NCBI RefSeq assembly: GCF_009363555.1
Contig: NZ_CP045372.1
Location: 2,863,501-2,927,500 of the forward strand
From: Sulfitobacter sp. THAF37
GTDB taxonomy: Bacteria > Pseudomonadota > Alphaproteobacteria > Rhodobacterales > Rhodobacteraceae
Reading direction: 5' to 3'
DNA: 64,000 nt
Positions 38,024-46,598 of this stretch are shown piece after piece; within the stretch, counting starts at the first letter, position 1; each line of letters starts with the position of its first letter. A program made the position numbers and the translations under genes. Under the pieces are notes generated by a model that was not told the DNA's origin, did not search any database, and worked only from the letters and a program-made list of their open reading frames with translations.

Positions 38024-39217
38024 ATGAAAAAGATGCTTTTGGCGTCAACCGCCGCGGCGCTTGTGGCGACCTCGGCGCTGGCCGATGCCCATGCCAAGGA
38101 AGTGAAACTTGGCATTGTATTCGGCTTTACAGGGCCGATTGAATCGCTGACCGGCCCAATGGCCTCCGGCGCGGAAATGGCGATGAAGGAAATCAGCGAC
38201 AGCGGCCTGCTGCTCGACGGGGCAACCGTGACCAGCACGCGCGCGGACTCCGGCTGCATCGACAACGCTCTGGCGGTGTCGGGCGCGGAACGCCTGATTG
38301 CCGAGGGCGTCAATGGGCTGATCGGTGCCGATTGTTCCGGCGTGACCGGCGCGGTGCTGCAGAACGTAGCAATCCCCAACGGCATGGTCCTGATCTCGCC
38401 CTCCGCGACATCGCCGGGCCTGACCACGATGGAAGACAACGGATTGTTCTTCCGCACCTCGCCTTCCGACGCGCGCGAAGGTGAAGTGATGGCAGAAATC
38501 CTGCAGGAACGCGGCGTGGAATCCATCGCGCTGACCTATACCAACAACGACTACGGCAAGGGTCTGGCGGACGCGATCGAATCCTCGTTCAAGGCCGTCG
38601 GCGGTGAAGTGACCATCGTTGCGGCGCATGAGGACGGCAAGGCCGACTACTCCGCCGAGGTGGGCGCGCTGGCGTCTGCGGGCGGCGATCTGCTGGTCGT
38701 CGCGGGCTATCTCGACCAGGGCGGTGCCGGCATCATCAAATCCGCGCTCGACGCGGGCGCCTGGGACACCTTCGGTCTGCCCGGCGGCATGATCGGTGAA
38801 AACCTGCCCAAGAACATCGGCCCCGACCTCGACGGCTCCTACGGCCAGATCGCGGGTTCCGAAGGTCCGGGGATCGAGACGTTCACGAAGATGGCCGAAG
38901 AAGGCGGTTTCGACGGCACCTCGCCCTACACGCCTGAATCCTACGATGCGGCTGCGCTGTTCCTGCTGGCGATGCAGGCGGCAGGTTCCATGGACCCGGC
39001 CGAGTACAAGGATCAGATCCTTGAGGTCGCCAACGCCCCCGGCACCAAAATCTATCCCGGTGAACTGGCCAAGGCGCTGGAGCTGATCAAGAACGGCGAA
39101 GACATCGACTATGTCGGCGCGTCCTCGGTCGAACTGATCGGTCCCGGAGAATCCGCCGGCACCTACCGGATGATCGAAGTCCGCGACGGCAAGAACGAGA
39201 CCATCGGCTTCAAGTAA
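38024..39217 (+). CDS. branched-chain-type ABC substrate-binding protein
   Basis: This is a 397-residue periplasmic protein of the LivK/receptor-ligand family. The signal peptide ends ALADAHA, then KEVKLGIVFGFTGPIESL. Cys residues near 70-100 (GCIDNALAV, GADCSGVTGAV) may form a disulfide. It is the first gene of an importer operon. AGGGAG lies before the ATG. The substrate is not clear; such proteins bind amino acids, amides or aromatic acids. Confidence 0.88.
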   Translation: MKKMLLASTAAALVATSALADAHAKEVKLGIVFGFTGPIESLTGPMASGAEMAMKEISDSGLLLDGATVTSTRADSGCIDNALAVSGAERLIAEGVNGLIGADCSGVTGAVLQNVAIPNGMVLISPSATSPGLTTMEDNGLFFRTSPSDAREGEVMAEILQERGVESIALTYTNNDYGKGLADAIESSFKAVGGEVTIVAAHEDGKADYSAEVGALASAGGDLLVVAGYLDQGGAGIIKSALDAGAWDTFGLPGGMIGENLPKNIGPDLDGSYGQIAGSEGPGIETFTKMAEEGGFDGTSPYTPESYDAAALFLLAMQAAGSMDPAEYKDQILEVANAPGTKIYPGELAKALELIKNGEDIDYVGASSVELIGPGESAGTYRMIEVRDGKNETIGFK

Positions 39218-39239
39218 GCCTTGACCGCCAGATAACAGG

Positions 39240-39299
39240 TACAGCCCTGCGTCCTGCGCGGGGCTGTATCCAACAACCAAGCGCCCGGAAACCGGGCGC
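39240..39299 (+). promoter_or_regulatory. tandem hairpins downstream of the binding-protein gene
   Basis: A TACAGCCC/GGGCTGTA stem (39240-39268) is followed by the perfect GCGCCCGG-AAA-CCGGGCGC (39281-39299). Both lie in the 120-bp gap before the ATPase gene and probably give the binding-protein message extra stability. Confidence 0.6.
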
Positions 39300-39337
39300 A
39301 TAAGTGCCCGAAACAGGGCCGACACAGGGATGGATAG

Positions 39338-40120
39338 ATGATCGTCGTTGACGATATTCACAAGCATTTCGGCGGATTTCACGCCGTGGACGGCGCGAGC
39401 CTGAGCATCGACGCGGGTTCGATCACCGGGTTGATCGGACCGAACGGCGCGGGAAAAACAACTCTTTTCAATGTGATCGCGGGCGTTCTTAAACCCACGT
39501 CCGGCACGGTCCACATGGACGGCGAGGATATTACCGGCCTGCCCCCGCACACGCTGTTCCACAAGGGGTTGCTGCGCACTTTTCAGATCGCGCATGAATT
39601 CCACTCCATGACCTGCCGCGAGAACCTGATGATGGTGCCCGGCGGCCAGAGCGGCGAAAGCCTGTGGAACACCTGGTTCGGCACCCGCCGCATCGCCGAC
39701 GAGGAACGCGCGCTCAGGGCGAAGGCGGACGAGGTGCTGGAATTCCTGACCATCGAACACCTGGCCGACCAGAAGGCAGGCCAGATCTCCGGCGGGCAGA
39801 AAAAGCTGCTGGAGCTGGGCCGTACCATGATGGTCGACGCCAAGATCGTGTTCCTGGACGAGGTCGGCGCGGGCGTGAACCGTACCCTGCTCAACACCAT
39901 CGGCGATGCGATCCTGCGACTGAACGAGGAACGTGGCTATACCTTCGTCGTCATCGAACACGACATGAATTTCATCGGGCGGCTCTGCGATCCGGTCATC
40001 TGCATGGCCGAGGGCCGCGTGCTGGCCACCGGCACGCTGGACGAAATCAAGGCCAACGAACAGGTGATCGAGGCCTATCTGGGCACCGGGCTCAAGAACA
40101 AGGACAAGGTAGGCGCATGA
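39338..40120 (+). CDS. LivG-type ABC transporter ATPase
   Basis: This is a 260-residue ATPase with Walker A GPNGAGKTT, signature ISGGQKKLLELGRTM and Walker B IVFLDEVGAGV, the last a variant of the usual DEPxAG. It powers the importer with the LivF-type partner at 40697. Its stop overlaps the start of a small secreted-protein gene by ATGA. Confidence 0.92.
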   Translation: MIVVDDIHKHFGGFHAVDGASLSIDAGSITGLIGPNGAGKTTLFNVIAGVLKPTSGTVHMDGEDITGLPPHTLFHKGLLRTFQIAHEFHSMTCRENLMMVPGGQSGESLWNTWFGTRRIADEERALRAKADEVLEFLTIEHLADQKAGQISGGQKKLLELGRTMMVDAKIVFLDEVGAGVNRTLLNTIGDAILRLNEERGYTFVVIEHDMNFIGRLCDPVICMAEGRVLATGTLDEIKANEQVIEAYLGTGLKNKDKVGA

Positions 40121-40689
40121 TGCGGCGCGCGCTGGCATGGGCACTGGGCGCGGCACTGCTGAGCCTGCCCCAGACGGCTGCGGCCTGTGCGCAACTCAGC
40201 CAGGATGTCTGGATGTGCGCCCGCGGCTCCGCCTGGGAGACCGCCACCTGGGACCAATACGGCGACGGCGCGACGCTGCTGCTCGACGATTACGTCCTTG
40301 ATTTCACGCAGGACTGGCCGGGAAGCGAGATCACCGACGGCATCTCGACGCTCGAAGAACTCTTTACCACCTATGCCGCCTGGGCCGCCGCCGAGGCCGA
40401 GGCACCCAGCAACCTGTTGCAGTCGGACAAGCTGGACCTGCCGCATGCCACCGTGGTCCGCCAGATCCAGCGCGACCTGTGGGAGGGCGAACCCTACCTG
40501 CAGGCGGTGATGCTGGCGCAGGTCAGCGATGCGCGGATCATGCTGTGGCTGCAGGCGCCCAACGAAACCCCTGTCGAGGATCTGGACCTGGTATCGCGCG
40601 AGGTCGTGACTCAGTTGCGCGACAGCTGCGCGGACCCGGTGTCCTGTGCCGAGGATTACGAGCCGCCCCAGGCGGCCAGCAAGGAATGA
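40117..40689 (+). CDS. unrecognised secreted protein inside the ABC operon
   Basis: This is a 190-residue protein with a signal peptide ending QTAAA, directly before a Cys. Four cysteines (24, 34 and a pair near 170 and 176) could form two disulfides, and acidic helical stretches fill the rest. A lipoprotein reading of the N-terminus is possible but the lipobox is poor. It is coupled by ATGA to the LivG-type gene and lies 7 bp before the LivF-type gene. No family is recognised; the position suggests a periplasmic accessory of the importer. Confidence 0.78.
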   Translation: MMRRALAWALGAALLSLPQTAAACAQLSQDVWMCARGSAWETATWDQYGDGATLLLDDYVLDFTQDWPGSEITDGISTLEELFTTYAAWAAAEAEAPSNLLQSDKLDLPHATVVRQIQRDLWEGEPYLQAVMLAQVSDARIMLWLQAPNETPVEDLDLVSREVVTQLRDSCADPVSCAEDYEPPQAASKE

Positions 40690-40696
40690 GGCTGAT

Positions 40697-41515
40697 ATGA
40701 GCGATCCCTACGGAGACCGCGGCAACAAGGATGTATCCATCGCCAACCCCAAGGGGCAAGGCAGTCAGATCCCCAAGCACAAGGGCACATCAAGCCCCGC
40801 GCCGGGGGGCCCTTTCCTGATCGGGGACGGCATGACGGCTGGATATGGCAACGGGCCGGACATCCTGCACGATTGCACCATCGCCGTGGACCGCGGCGAG
40901 ATCGCAGTGATCGTCGGCCCCAACGGTGCGGGCAAGTCCACCGGCATGAAGGCGGTGTTCGGAATGCTGGACATGCGCAAGGGTCACGTCCGGCTGGACG
41001 GAGAGGACATCACCGACCTGTCGCCGCAGGATCGGGTGGCCAAGGGCATGGGGTTCGTGCCGCAGACCTCGAATATCTTCACCTCGATGACCGTGGAGGA
41101 AAACCTTGAGATGGGGGCGTTCATCCGTACCGATGACTTCAGCGGGACGATGGCGCAGGTCTATGACCTGTTCCCGATCCTCAAGGAAAAGCGCCGCCAG
41201 CCGGCGGGCGAGCTGTCGGGCGGGCAGCGCCAGCAGGTCGCCGTGGGCCGCGCGCTGATGACACAGCCCAAGGTGCTGATGCTGGACGAACCCACCGCCG
41301 GGGTCAGCCCCATCGTGATGGATGAACTCTTTGACCGTATCATCGAGGTGGCGCGCACCGGCATCCCGATCCTGATGGTCGAACAGAACGCCCGCCAGGC
41401 GCTTGAGATCGCGGACAAGGGCTATGTTCTGGTGCAGGGGGCGAATGCCTATACCGGCACCGGCAAGGAACTTCTGGCCGATCCGGAAGTCCGCAAATCG
41501 TTCCTGGGGGGCTGA
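40697..41515 (+). CDS. LivF-type ABC transporter ATPase with N-terminal extension
   Basis: This is a 272-residue ATPase with Walker A GPNGAGKST, signature LSGGQRQQVAVGRAL and Walker B LMLDEPTAGVSP. About 40 residues rich in Gly, Lys and Pro precede the usual LivF start, and this extension is not part of the fold. It partners the LivG-type ATPase and lies 3 bp before a second small secreted-protein gene. Confidence 0.92.
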   Translation: MSDPYGDRGNKDVSIANPKGQGSQIPKHKGTSSPAPGGPFLIGDGMTAGYGNGPDILHDCTIAVDRGEIAVIVGPNGAGKSTGMKAVFGMLDMRKGHVRLDGEDITDLSPQDRVAKGMGFVPQTSNIFTSMTVEENLEMGAFIRTDDFSGTMAQVYDLFPILKEKRRQPAGELSGGQRQQVAVGRALMTQPKVLMLDEPTAGVSPIVMDELFDRIIEVARTGIPILMVEQNARQALEIADKGYVLVQGANAYTGTGKELLADPEVRKSFLGG

Positions 41516-41518
41516 GGC

Positions 41519-41941
41519 ATGCTGAAAACACTGACAGCCGCCTGCACCGCGCTTTGCGCCGGGCCCGCCATGTCCGAGACATTGGTCTGCGACATCTATG
41601 AGGCCTGCGAGAACGGCAATTGCGCCCGCGTCTTCGGCCCCCCCGCTCAGGTGCGCCTGACAGCGGCGGTCTTCGGCCAGGACCGTCCGGGATACGTCGC
41701 GGAAAGCCTTGCCGCGTCGGACCGCAGCTACCTTGTTTTCAGGGATGCCGCTCAGGCTCAGGCCCATCTGGACACGCGCCCCGACGACCTGCCCGAAGCC
41801 TTTTCGGGCGTGATCCTTCCCGCCGACCGGATCTCGGGCCGCCCAGATTTCGAGATCGCGAGCGTCAGCCGGCGCAGCGATCTGAACTACAGCATCCTGG
41901 ACCCGCGTACCCGCGTGGTCTGCCGCCAGGAGGAACGGTGA
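41519..41941 (+). CDS. second unrecognised secreted protein inside the ABC operon
   Basis: This is a 140-residue protein with a signal peptide ending GPAMSE. Cys24, Cys30, Cys35 and a Cys near the C-terminus (RTRVVCRQ) remain in the mature part, again two possible disulfides. It starts 3 bp after the LivF-type stop and ends 1 bp before the permease gene. It shares size class, export and Cys count with the protein at 40117, but I see no clear sequence similarity. Confidence 0.75.
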   Translation: MLKTLTAACTALCAGPAMSETLVCDIYEACENGNCARVFGPPAQVRLTAAVFGQDRPGYVAESLAASDRSYLVFRDAAQAQAHLDTRPDDLPEAFSGVILPADRISGRPDFEIASVSRRSDLNYSILDPRTRVVCRQEER

Positions 41942-41942
41942 C

Positions 41943-42953
41943 ATGGACTTTCTCAACGCATTCATCGCGCTCGCCAATTATGTCCTTGTCCCCGGCATCG
42001 CCTATGGCAGCCAGCTGGCGCTTGGTGCGCTGGGGGTCACGCTGGTCTACGGCATCCTGCGGTTCTCCAACTTTGCCCATGGCGACACGATGGCCTTGGG
42101 GGCGATGTCGGCAGTGTTGCTGACCTGGGCATTCCAGAGCTGGGGCATCAGCCTGGGCCCGCTGCCCACCGCATTGCTCGCCCTGCCGTTTGCCATCGGG
42201 CTGACGATCCTGCTGCTGCTGGGCACCGACCGGGTGGTCTATCGCTTCTACCGCGAAAAGAAGGCGAAGCCGGTGATCCTCGTGATCGTCTCGCTCGGCG
42301 TGACCTTCATCTACAACGGCATCACGCGCTTCATCATCGGGGCGGATGACCAGAACTTTCTCGACGGGGAACGCTTCATCATCTCCGCCCGCGATTTCAA
42401 GGAGATGACCGGTCTTGCCGAAGGGCTGTCCTTTCGCACCACGCAAGGAATCACCATCGTCACCGCCATCATCGTGGTCGCCCTGCTGTTCTGGTTCCTC
42501 AACCGGACCCGCGCGGGCAAGTCCATGCGCGCCTATTCCGACAACGAGGATCTGGCGCTGCTGTCCGGGATCAACCCCGAACGGGTGGTCATGATCACCT
42601 GGATGATTGTTGCGGCATTGGCGACAATTGCCGGTGTCCTTTACGGATTGGACAAATCATTCAAACCATTCACCTACTTCCAGCTGCTGCTGCCGATCTT
42701 CGCAAGCGCCATCGTCGGCGGTCTGGGAAACCCGCTGGGCGCCATCGCGGGCGGCTTTGTCATCGCGTTTTCCGAGGTGACGATCACCTATGCATGGAAG
42801 AAGGTGCTGGGCTACATGATGCCCGAAGGGCTTGAGCCTTCCGGCCTCGTCCAGCTTCTGAGCACGGACTACAAGTTCGCCGTCAGCTTCGTGATCCTGT
42901 TGATCGTGCTGCTGTTCAAACCCACCGGACTATTCAAGGGGCAGTCGGTATGA
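41943..42953 (+). CDS. LivH-type ABC permease
   Basis: This is a 336-residue membrane protein with eight or so membrane segments. It has the LivH features GVTLVYGILRFSNFAHGD near the N-terminus and LPIFASAIVGGLGNPLGAIAGG near the C-terminus. It forms the translocation pathway with the LivM-type protein, whose start overlaps its stop by 4 bp. Confidence 0.92.
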   Translation: MDFLNAFIALANYVLVPGIAYGSQLALGALGVTLVYGILRFSNFAHGDTMALGAMSAVLLTWAFQSWGISLGPLPTALLALPFAIGLTILLLLGTDRVVYRFYREKKAKPVILVIVSLGVTFIYNGITRFIIGADDQNFLDGERFIISARDFKEMTGLAEGLSFRTTQGITIVTAIIVVALLFWFLNRTRAGKSMRAYSDNEDLALLSGINPERVVMITWMIVAALATIAGVLYGLDKSFKPFTYFQLLLPIFASAIVGGLGNPLGAIAGGFVIAFSEVTITYAWKKVLGYMMPEGLEPSGLVQLLSTDYKFAVSFVILLIVLLFKPTGLFKGQSV

Positions 42954-44254
42954 ATACGACACTGAAAAATACCCTTCTTTTCGGCATCATCGGCAGCCTC
43001 ATCCTTTATGTCGGGTTTGCGCAAAGCTGGAATTCGGCGTTGCTGATCATCTCCATGGGGCTGATTTCGTCGATCATGGCGCTGGGGGTGAACCTGCAAT
43101 GGGGCTTTGCGGGGCTGTTCAACGTCGGGATCATGGGGTTCGTGGCGCTGGGCGGGCTGGCTGCCGTACTGGTGGGCATGCCGCCGACCGAGGGCGCCTT
43201 TGCCGCCGGTGGCTGGGGCGTGCTGGGGGCGCTGTTGCTGGGCGCGCTGACGATTTTCGCCGTGATCGTGGTGATGCGGCGCATGGCGCCCGGCTGGCGG
43301 CGCACCCTTGCCGTCCTCGTGATCCTGATCGGCGGTTTCGTGGTGTTCCGTGCCCTGCTGGACCCCTCGGTCGAACGGATCGAAGCGATCAACCCCGCAC
43401 AGACCGGATATCTTGGCGGGCTGGGCCTGCCGGTGCTGCTGGCGTGGCCGGTGGGGGGATTGTTCGCCGCCGGAGCGGCCTGGATCATCGGCAAGACGGC
43501 GCTGGGCCTGCGGTCGGATTATCTGGCGATTGCAACGCTGGGCATCGCCGAGATCATCATCGCCATTCTCAAGAACGAGGATTGGTTGACGCGGGGCGTG
43601 AAGAACGTGATCGGCGTGCCGCGCCCTGTGCCTTACGAGATCGACCTGCAGAACGATCCCGCCTTTGTCGAACGCGCGGCCAGCCTGGGCTTCAACCCGG
43701 TCGAGGCGTCGACGCTCTGGGTCAAGGTCCTCTACATCGCGCTCTTCGCGATCGTGCTGGTCATCCTGATGTGGATGGCCCAGCGGGCACTGCATTCGCC
43801 CTGGGGCCGCATGCTGCGCGCGATCCGCGACAACGAGGTCGCGGCCGAGGCGATGGGCAAGGACGTGACCGCGCGGCACCTGCAGGTGTTCATCCTGGGC
43901 TCCGCCATCTGCGGCATCGCGGGCGCGATGATGACCACGATGGACAGCCAGCTGACCCCTGGCACCTACCAGCCGCTGCGATTCACCTTCCTGGTCTGGG
44001 TCATGGTGATCGTCGGCGGCTCGGGCAACAACTTTGGCGCGGTGCTGGGCGGCTTCCTGATCTGGTTCCTCTGGGTGCAGGTGGAACCGATCGGTTTCTG
44101 GCTGATGAACCTCATCACCTCCGGCATGGACCTGAACTCGCCCTTGCGCGCGCATCTGCTGGACTCGGCCTCGCATATGCGGCTGCTGACGATGGGGCTG
44201 GTGCTGCTGCTGGTGCTCCGGTTCAGTCCGCGCGGTCTGATCCCCGAAAGATAA
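42950..44254 (+). CDS. LivM-type ABC permease
   Basis: This is a 434-residue membrane protein with the LivM core (LGVNLQWGFAGLFNVGIMGF, LRSDYLAIATLGIAEIII and MLRAIRDNEVAAEAMGKDV). It is longer than usual because of an insert of about 60 residues holding extra hydrophobic segments (near 90-180). It ends the operon and is followed by two strong hairpins. Confidence 0.92.
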   Translation: MNTTLKNTLLFGIIGSLILYVGFAQSWNSALLIISMGLISSIMALGVNLQWGFAGLFNVGIMGFVALGGLAAVLVGMPPTEGAFAAGGWGVLGALLLGALTIFAVIVVMRRMAPGWRRTLAVLVILIGGFVVFRALLDPSVERIEAINPAQTGYLGGLGLPVLLAWPVGGLFAAGAAWIIGKTALGLRSDYLAIATLGIAEIIIAILKNEDWLTRGVKNVIGVPRPVPYEIDLQNDPAFVERAASLGFNPVEASTLWVKVLYIALFAIVLVILMWMAQRALHSPWGRMLRAIRDNEVAAEAMGKDVTARHLQVFILGSAICGIAGAMMTTMDSQLTPGTYQPLRFTFLVWVMVIVGGSGNNFGAVLGGFLIWFLWVQVEPIGFWLMNLITSGMDLNSPLRAHLLDSASHMRLLTMGLVLLLVLRFSPRGLIPER

Positions 44255-44260
44255 GTGTGC

Positions 44261-44289
44261 GGTGCCCGGCTGCCGGGTACCATAGTTTT
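44261..44289 (+). terminator. terminator after the ABC operon
   Basis: A 9-bp stem (44261-44269 with 44273-44281, one wobble) is followed by ATAGTTTT. A second strong hairpin (44299-44327) lies just downstream without a T-run. Confidence 0.7.
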
Positions 44290-44338
44290 CCGCCAATAGG
44301 GTGGTGCGCTAAAGACGCGCGCCACCCGCTGTGCCAGC

Positions 44339-44606
44339 CTAGGCTCTGGACCCATTAATTCCATACGCTCAGTTTGACAGATTTTTTCGAAGACAAGAAG
44401 CACCTGCGCAGGAATAGTGGTTCTATTTCAAGCAGATGTGACGCAGGCTGCGGGAAAATCCGTCAAACCCAAAGGGCGGCGATTTCACTTCATTTCAACG
44501 GTTTGGGTCGCTTGCAAATAGAACCACTATTGGCTGCGCGCCCCAAACCGTCGAAATTTCGTGAAATCGCCGCTGAGCATATTGAAGCAATGGGTCCAGA
44601 GCCTAG
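44339..44606. mobile_element. MITE-like palindromic element with CTAG target duplication
   Basis: The ends carry an 18-bp perfect inverted repeat (44339-44356 and 44589-44606) that continues imperfectly to 34 bp (30 of 34 positions). At equal distance inside each end (74-75 bp) is a second, 16-bp perfect inverted repeat (44413-44428 and 44516-44531). The right half also folds on itself (about 44474-44511 with 44537-44573). No transposase frame is present. The outermost CTAG is itself palindromic and fits a 4-bp YTAR-type target duplication of IS5-like transposases. The right CTAG contains the stop codon of the ATPase gene on the minus strand, so the insertion left that gene intact. Confidence 0.75.
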
Positions 44607-46174
44607 CGCCCCTTGAAGAGCCCGCCCAGAATGCCGCGCACGATGCGACGTCCTGTCGTCCCCTTCAGCTCCTTGATAAACACGCTGCCGACAGCGCCCC
44701 CGATCTCACGGGACCAGCTCTTGCCCTGCCCGCGCGAGGTCGACCGGGTCACGCCCTTGCCCGCGTAACGGCGCGCCTTGTTGAATTCGCGCAACGACGG
44801 CGTGTCGGCATCGGGTGCCTGTTGCTCGGCCTTCTCCGCCTCCGCTTCGGCCTGCGCGGCCCCGGCGGCGGCCTTTTCCGCCCGGTCGCGCAGGATCTCA
44901 AAGGCGCTTTCGCGGTCGAGCCGGGTGTCGTACTTGCCCGACATCGGCGATGCGGTCATCAGCGCCCTGCGCGCCGCCGTGTCGATCGGACCCAGATGCG
45001 ACGATGGCGGGCGGATCAGCGTCCGCTGCACGACCCCGGGATTGCCCTTCCTCTCCAGCATGGACGTCACCGCCTCACCGGTGCCGACGTCGCGGATGGC
45101 GTCGGCGGTGTCAAAAGCCGGGTTCGGGCGATAGGTATCGGCAGCCTTGCGCAATTCGCGCTGGTCGTTCGCGGTGAAGGCCCGCAGGGCGTGCTGCACC
45201 CTGTTGCCCAGCTGCCCCAGCACATCGTCAGGGACGTCGCCGGGGTTCTGGGTCACAAAATACACGCCGACACCCTTGGACCGGATCAGCCGCGCGACCT
45301 GCTCGACCTTGTCGATCAGGGCCTTCGGGGCATCGTCGAACAGCAGATGTGCCTCGTCGAAGAAAAAGACCAGTTTGGGTTTGTCCGGGTTGCCGACCTC
45401 GGGCAGTTCCTCGAACAGTTCGGACAAGAGCCATAGCAGGAAGGTGGCATAGAGTTTCGGCGCGCCCATCAGCTTGTCCGAGGCGAGGATGTTGATCATG
45501 CCCCGGCCCTCGGCATCGCACCGCATCAGGTCCTCCAGCGCCAGCGCCGGTTCGCCGAACAATTCGGCGGCGCCCTGGTTCTCCAGAACAAGAAGGCGGC
45601 GTTGAATCGTGCCGACCGACGCGGTGGAGACATTGCCGTAGCGCAGGGCAAGGTCGCCTGCGTTCTCGCCGACCCAGACCAGCAACGCCTGAAGATCCTT
45701 GAGATCGAGCAGCGGCAGCCCTTCCTCGTCCGCGACACGAAAGGCGATGTTCAGGATACCCTCCTGCGCTTCGCTGAGATCCAGAAGCCGCGACAGCAGC
45801 AACGGACCCATTTCGGAAACCGTGGTGCGCACCGGATGGCCCTGTTCGCCGTAGAGGTCCCAGAAGGTGACTGGAAAGGCGCTGTAGGCATAGTCGGTGA
45901 AGCCGATCTTCTGCGCCCTGCTGGTGAAGGCATCATGCAGCTTGTGATCGGCCGACCCGGAGTGCGCCAGACCGCTGAGATCGCCTTTCACATCCGACAG
46001 GAAGACCGGCACGCCGCGGGCGGAAAAGCTCTCTGCCAGGATCTGCAGCGTCACTGTCTTGCCCGTACCGGTGGCCCCGGCGATCAACCCGTGCCGGTTG
46101 GCGTAGCCGAGGTTCAGATATTGCGGCGTGGCGTAGTCATCGCCCCCGCCACCGATGAAGATGTCCTGTGTCAC
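44603..46174 (-). CDS. HerA/YjgR-type ATPase (DUF853)
   Basis: This is a 523-residue ATPase. Walker A is GATGTGKT at 33-40, Walker B is [11 protein letters not shown] and the family block [15 protein letters not shown] lies near 400. An Ala/Glu-rich coiled stretch (about 430-455) precedes a basic Gly-rich C-terminus. DUF853 proteins resemble HerA-type DNA translocases, with no assigned role. Its stop codon lies in the target duplication of the MITE-like element. Confidence 0.88.
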   Translation of the reverse strand: MTQDIFIGGGGDDYATPQYLNLGYANRHGLIAGATGTGKTVTLQILAESFSARGVPVFLSDVKGDLSGLAHSGSADHKLHDAFTSRAQKIGFTDYAYSAFPVTFWDLYGEQGHPVRTTVSEMGPLLLSRLLDLSEAQEGILNIAFRVADEEGLPLLDLKDLQALLVWVGENAGDLALRYGNVSTASVGTIQRRLLVLENQGAAELFGEPALALEDLMRCDAEGRGMINILASDKLMGAPKLYATFLLWLLSELFEELPEVGNPDKPKLVFFFDEAHLLFDDAPKALIDKVEQVARLIRSKGVGVYFVTQNPGDVPDDVLGQLGNRVQHALRAFTANDQRELRKAADTYRPNPAFDTADAIRDVGTGEAVTSMLERKGNPGVVQRTLIRPPSSHLGPIDTAARRALMTASPMSGKYDTRLDRESAFEILRDRAEKAAAGAAQAEAEAEKAEQQAPDADTPSLREFNKARRYAGKGVTRSTSRGQGKSWSREIGGAVGSVFIKELKGTTGRRIVRGILGGLFKGR

Positions 46175-46192
46175 ACATAGCCCCGCTGAAAT

Positions 46193-46320
46193 TTGTCAGC
46201 GCCAAGCATACAATCTTAACCTGTTGAGGCCATAGTGTTCTTGCCGTGATCAGATGTCCTTTCCGATCATGGGTATCCTCCCTGTCAGACTGGCCGCGCC
46301 TTCGGGTGCGGCCTTTTTTT
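46193..46320 (+). ncRNA. candidate short RNA A (promoter to terminator, no ORF)
   Basis: TTGTCA (46193-46198) and TAACCT (46217-46222) are 18 bp apart, and a 9-bp TTCG-capped stem (46292-46313) with seven T closes the unit. The RNA would be about 92 nt from near 46229. It contains a single-stranded ATCCTCCC, an anti-ribosome-site-like stretch, and a segment complementary to candidate RNA B. No known RNA family is recognised. Confidence 0.35.
46292..46320 (+). terminator. strong rho-independent terminator
   Basis: A 9-bp GC-rich stem with a TTCG tetraloop is followed by seven consecutive T. No annotated gene lies upstream on this strand within the stretch, which suggests an unannotated transcript. 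Confidence 0.9.
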
Positions 46321-46361
46321 GGCGCCCGAAGACCCGCCAAAATGCCGCCAATTTTTTACTG

Positions 46362-46463
46362 TTGACCAGCGTGCGGCGCTTTCGTAACGTCGCGTCAGAA
46401 AGTCGGCCCAGTCCGACGGGGAGAGAACCAAAGTGAAAAGAGGGCGTCTTGCGCCCTCTTTTT
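46362..46463 (+). ncRNA. candidate short RNA B (promoter to terminator, no ORF)
   Basis: TTGACC (46362-46367) and TAACGT (46385-46390) are exactly 17 bp apart, and GAGGGCG-TCTTG-CGCCCTC (46440-46458) with five T ends the unit. The RNA would be about 67 nt from near 46397, with a short 5' hairpin (GTCGG/CCGAC). It could instead be an attenuated leader of the ialB-like gene at 46599. Confidence 0.4.
46440..46463 (+). terminator. rho-independent terminator before the ialB-like gene
   Basis: A 7-bp stem with a TCTTG loop is extended by flanking A and T runs and ends in TTTTT. It lies 136 bp before the ialB-like start codon. Confidence 0.82.
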
Positions 46464-46598
46464 GCTTTTGGCCCCTGATCCGCGATGCCTTGAAATCAGC
46501 GGGAAATCGCGTGTGGCATCACACTTTTCCAGGCCAGCCCGCTGACAATCTTTGTGCACCGTGTTAGAGCGCGGTAACGCAACCAATCTGGATTTGAC

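Noticed and set aside
44374..44616. 80-codon frame inside the MITE-like element
   Set aside because: It starts with TTG, has no ribosome site, crosses the inverted repeats and matches no transposase motif.
46433..46567. GTG-started 44-codon frame with a GGGGAG site before the ialB-like gene
   Set aside because: Its codons run straight through a rho-independent terminator and its composition is not protein-like, so a leader peptide is possible but not supported.
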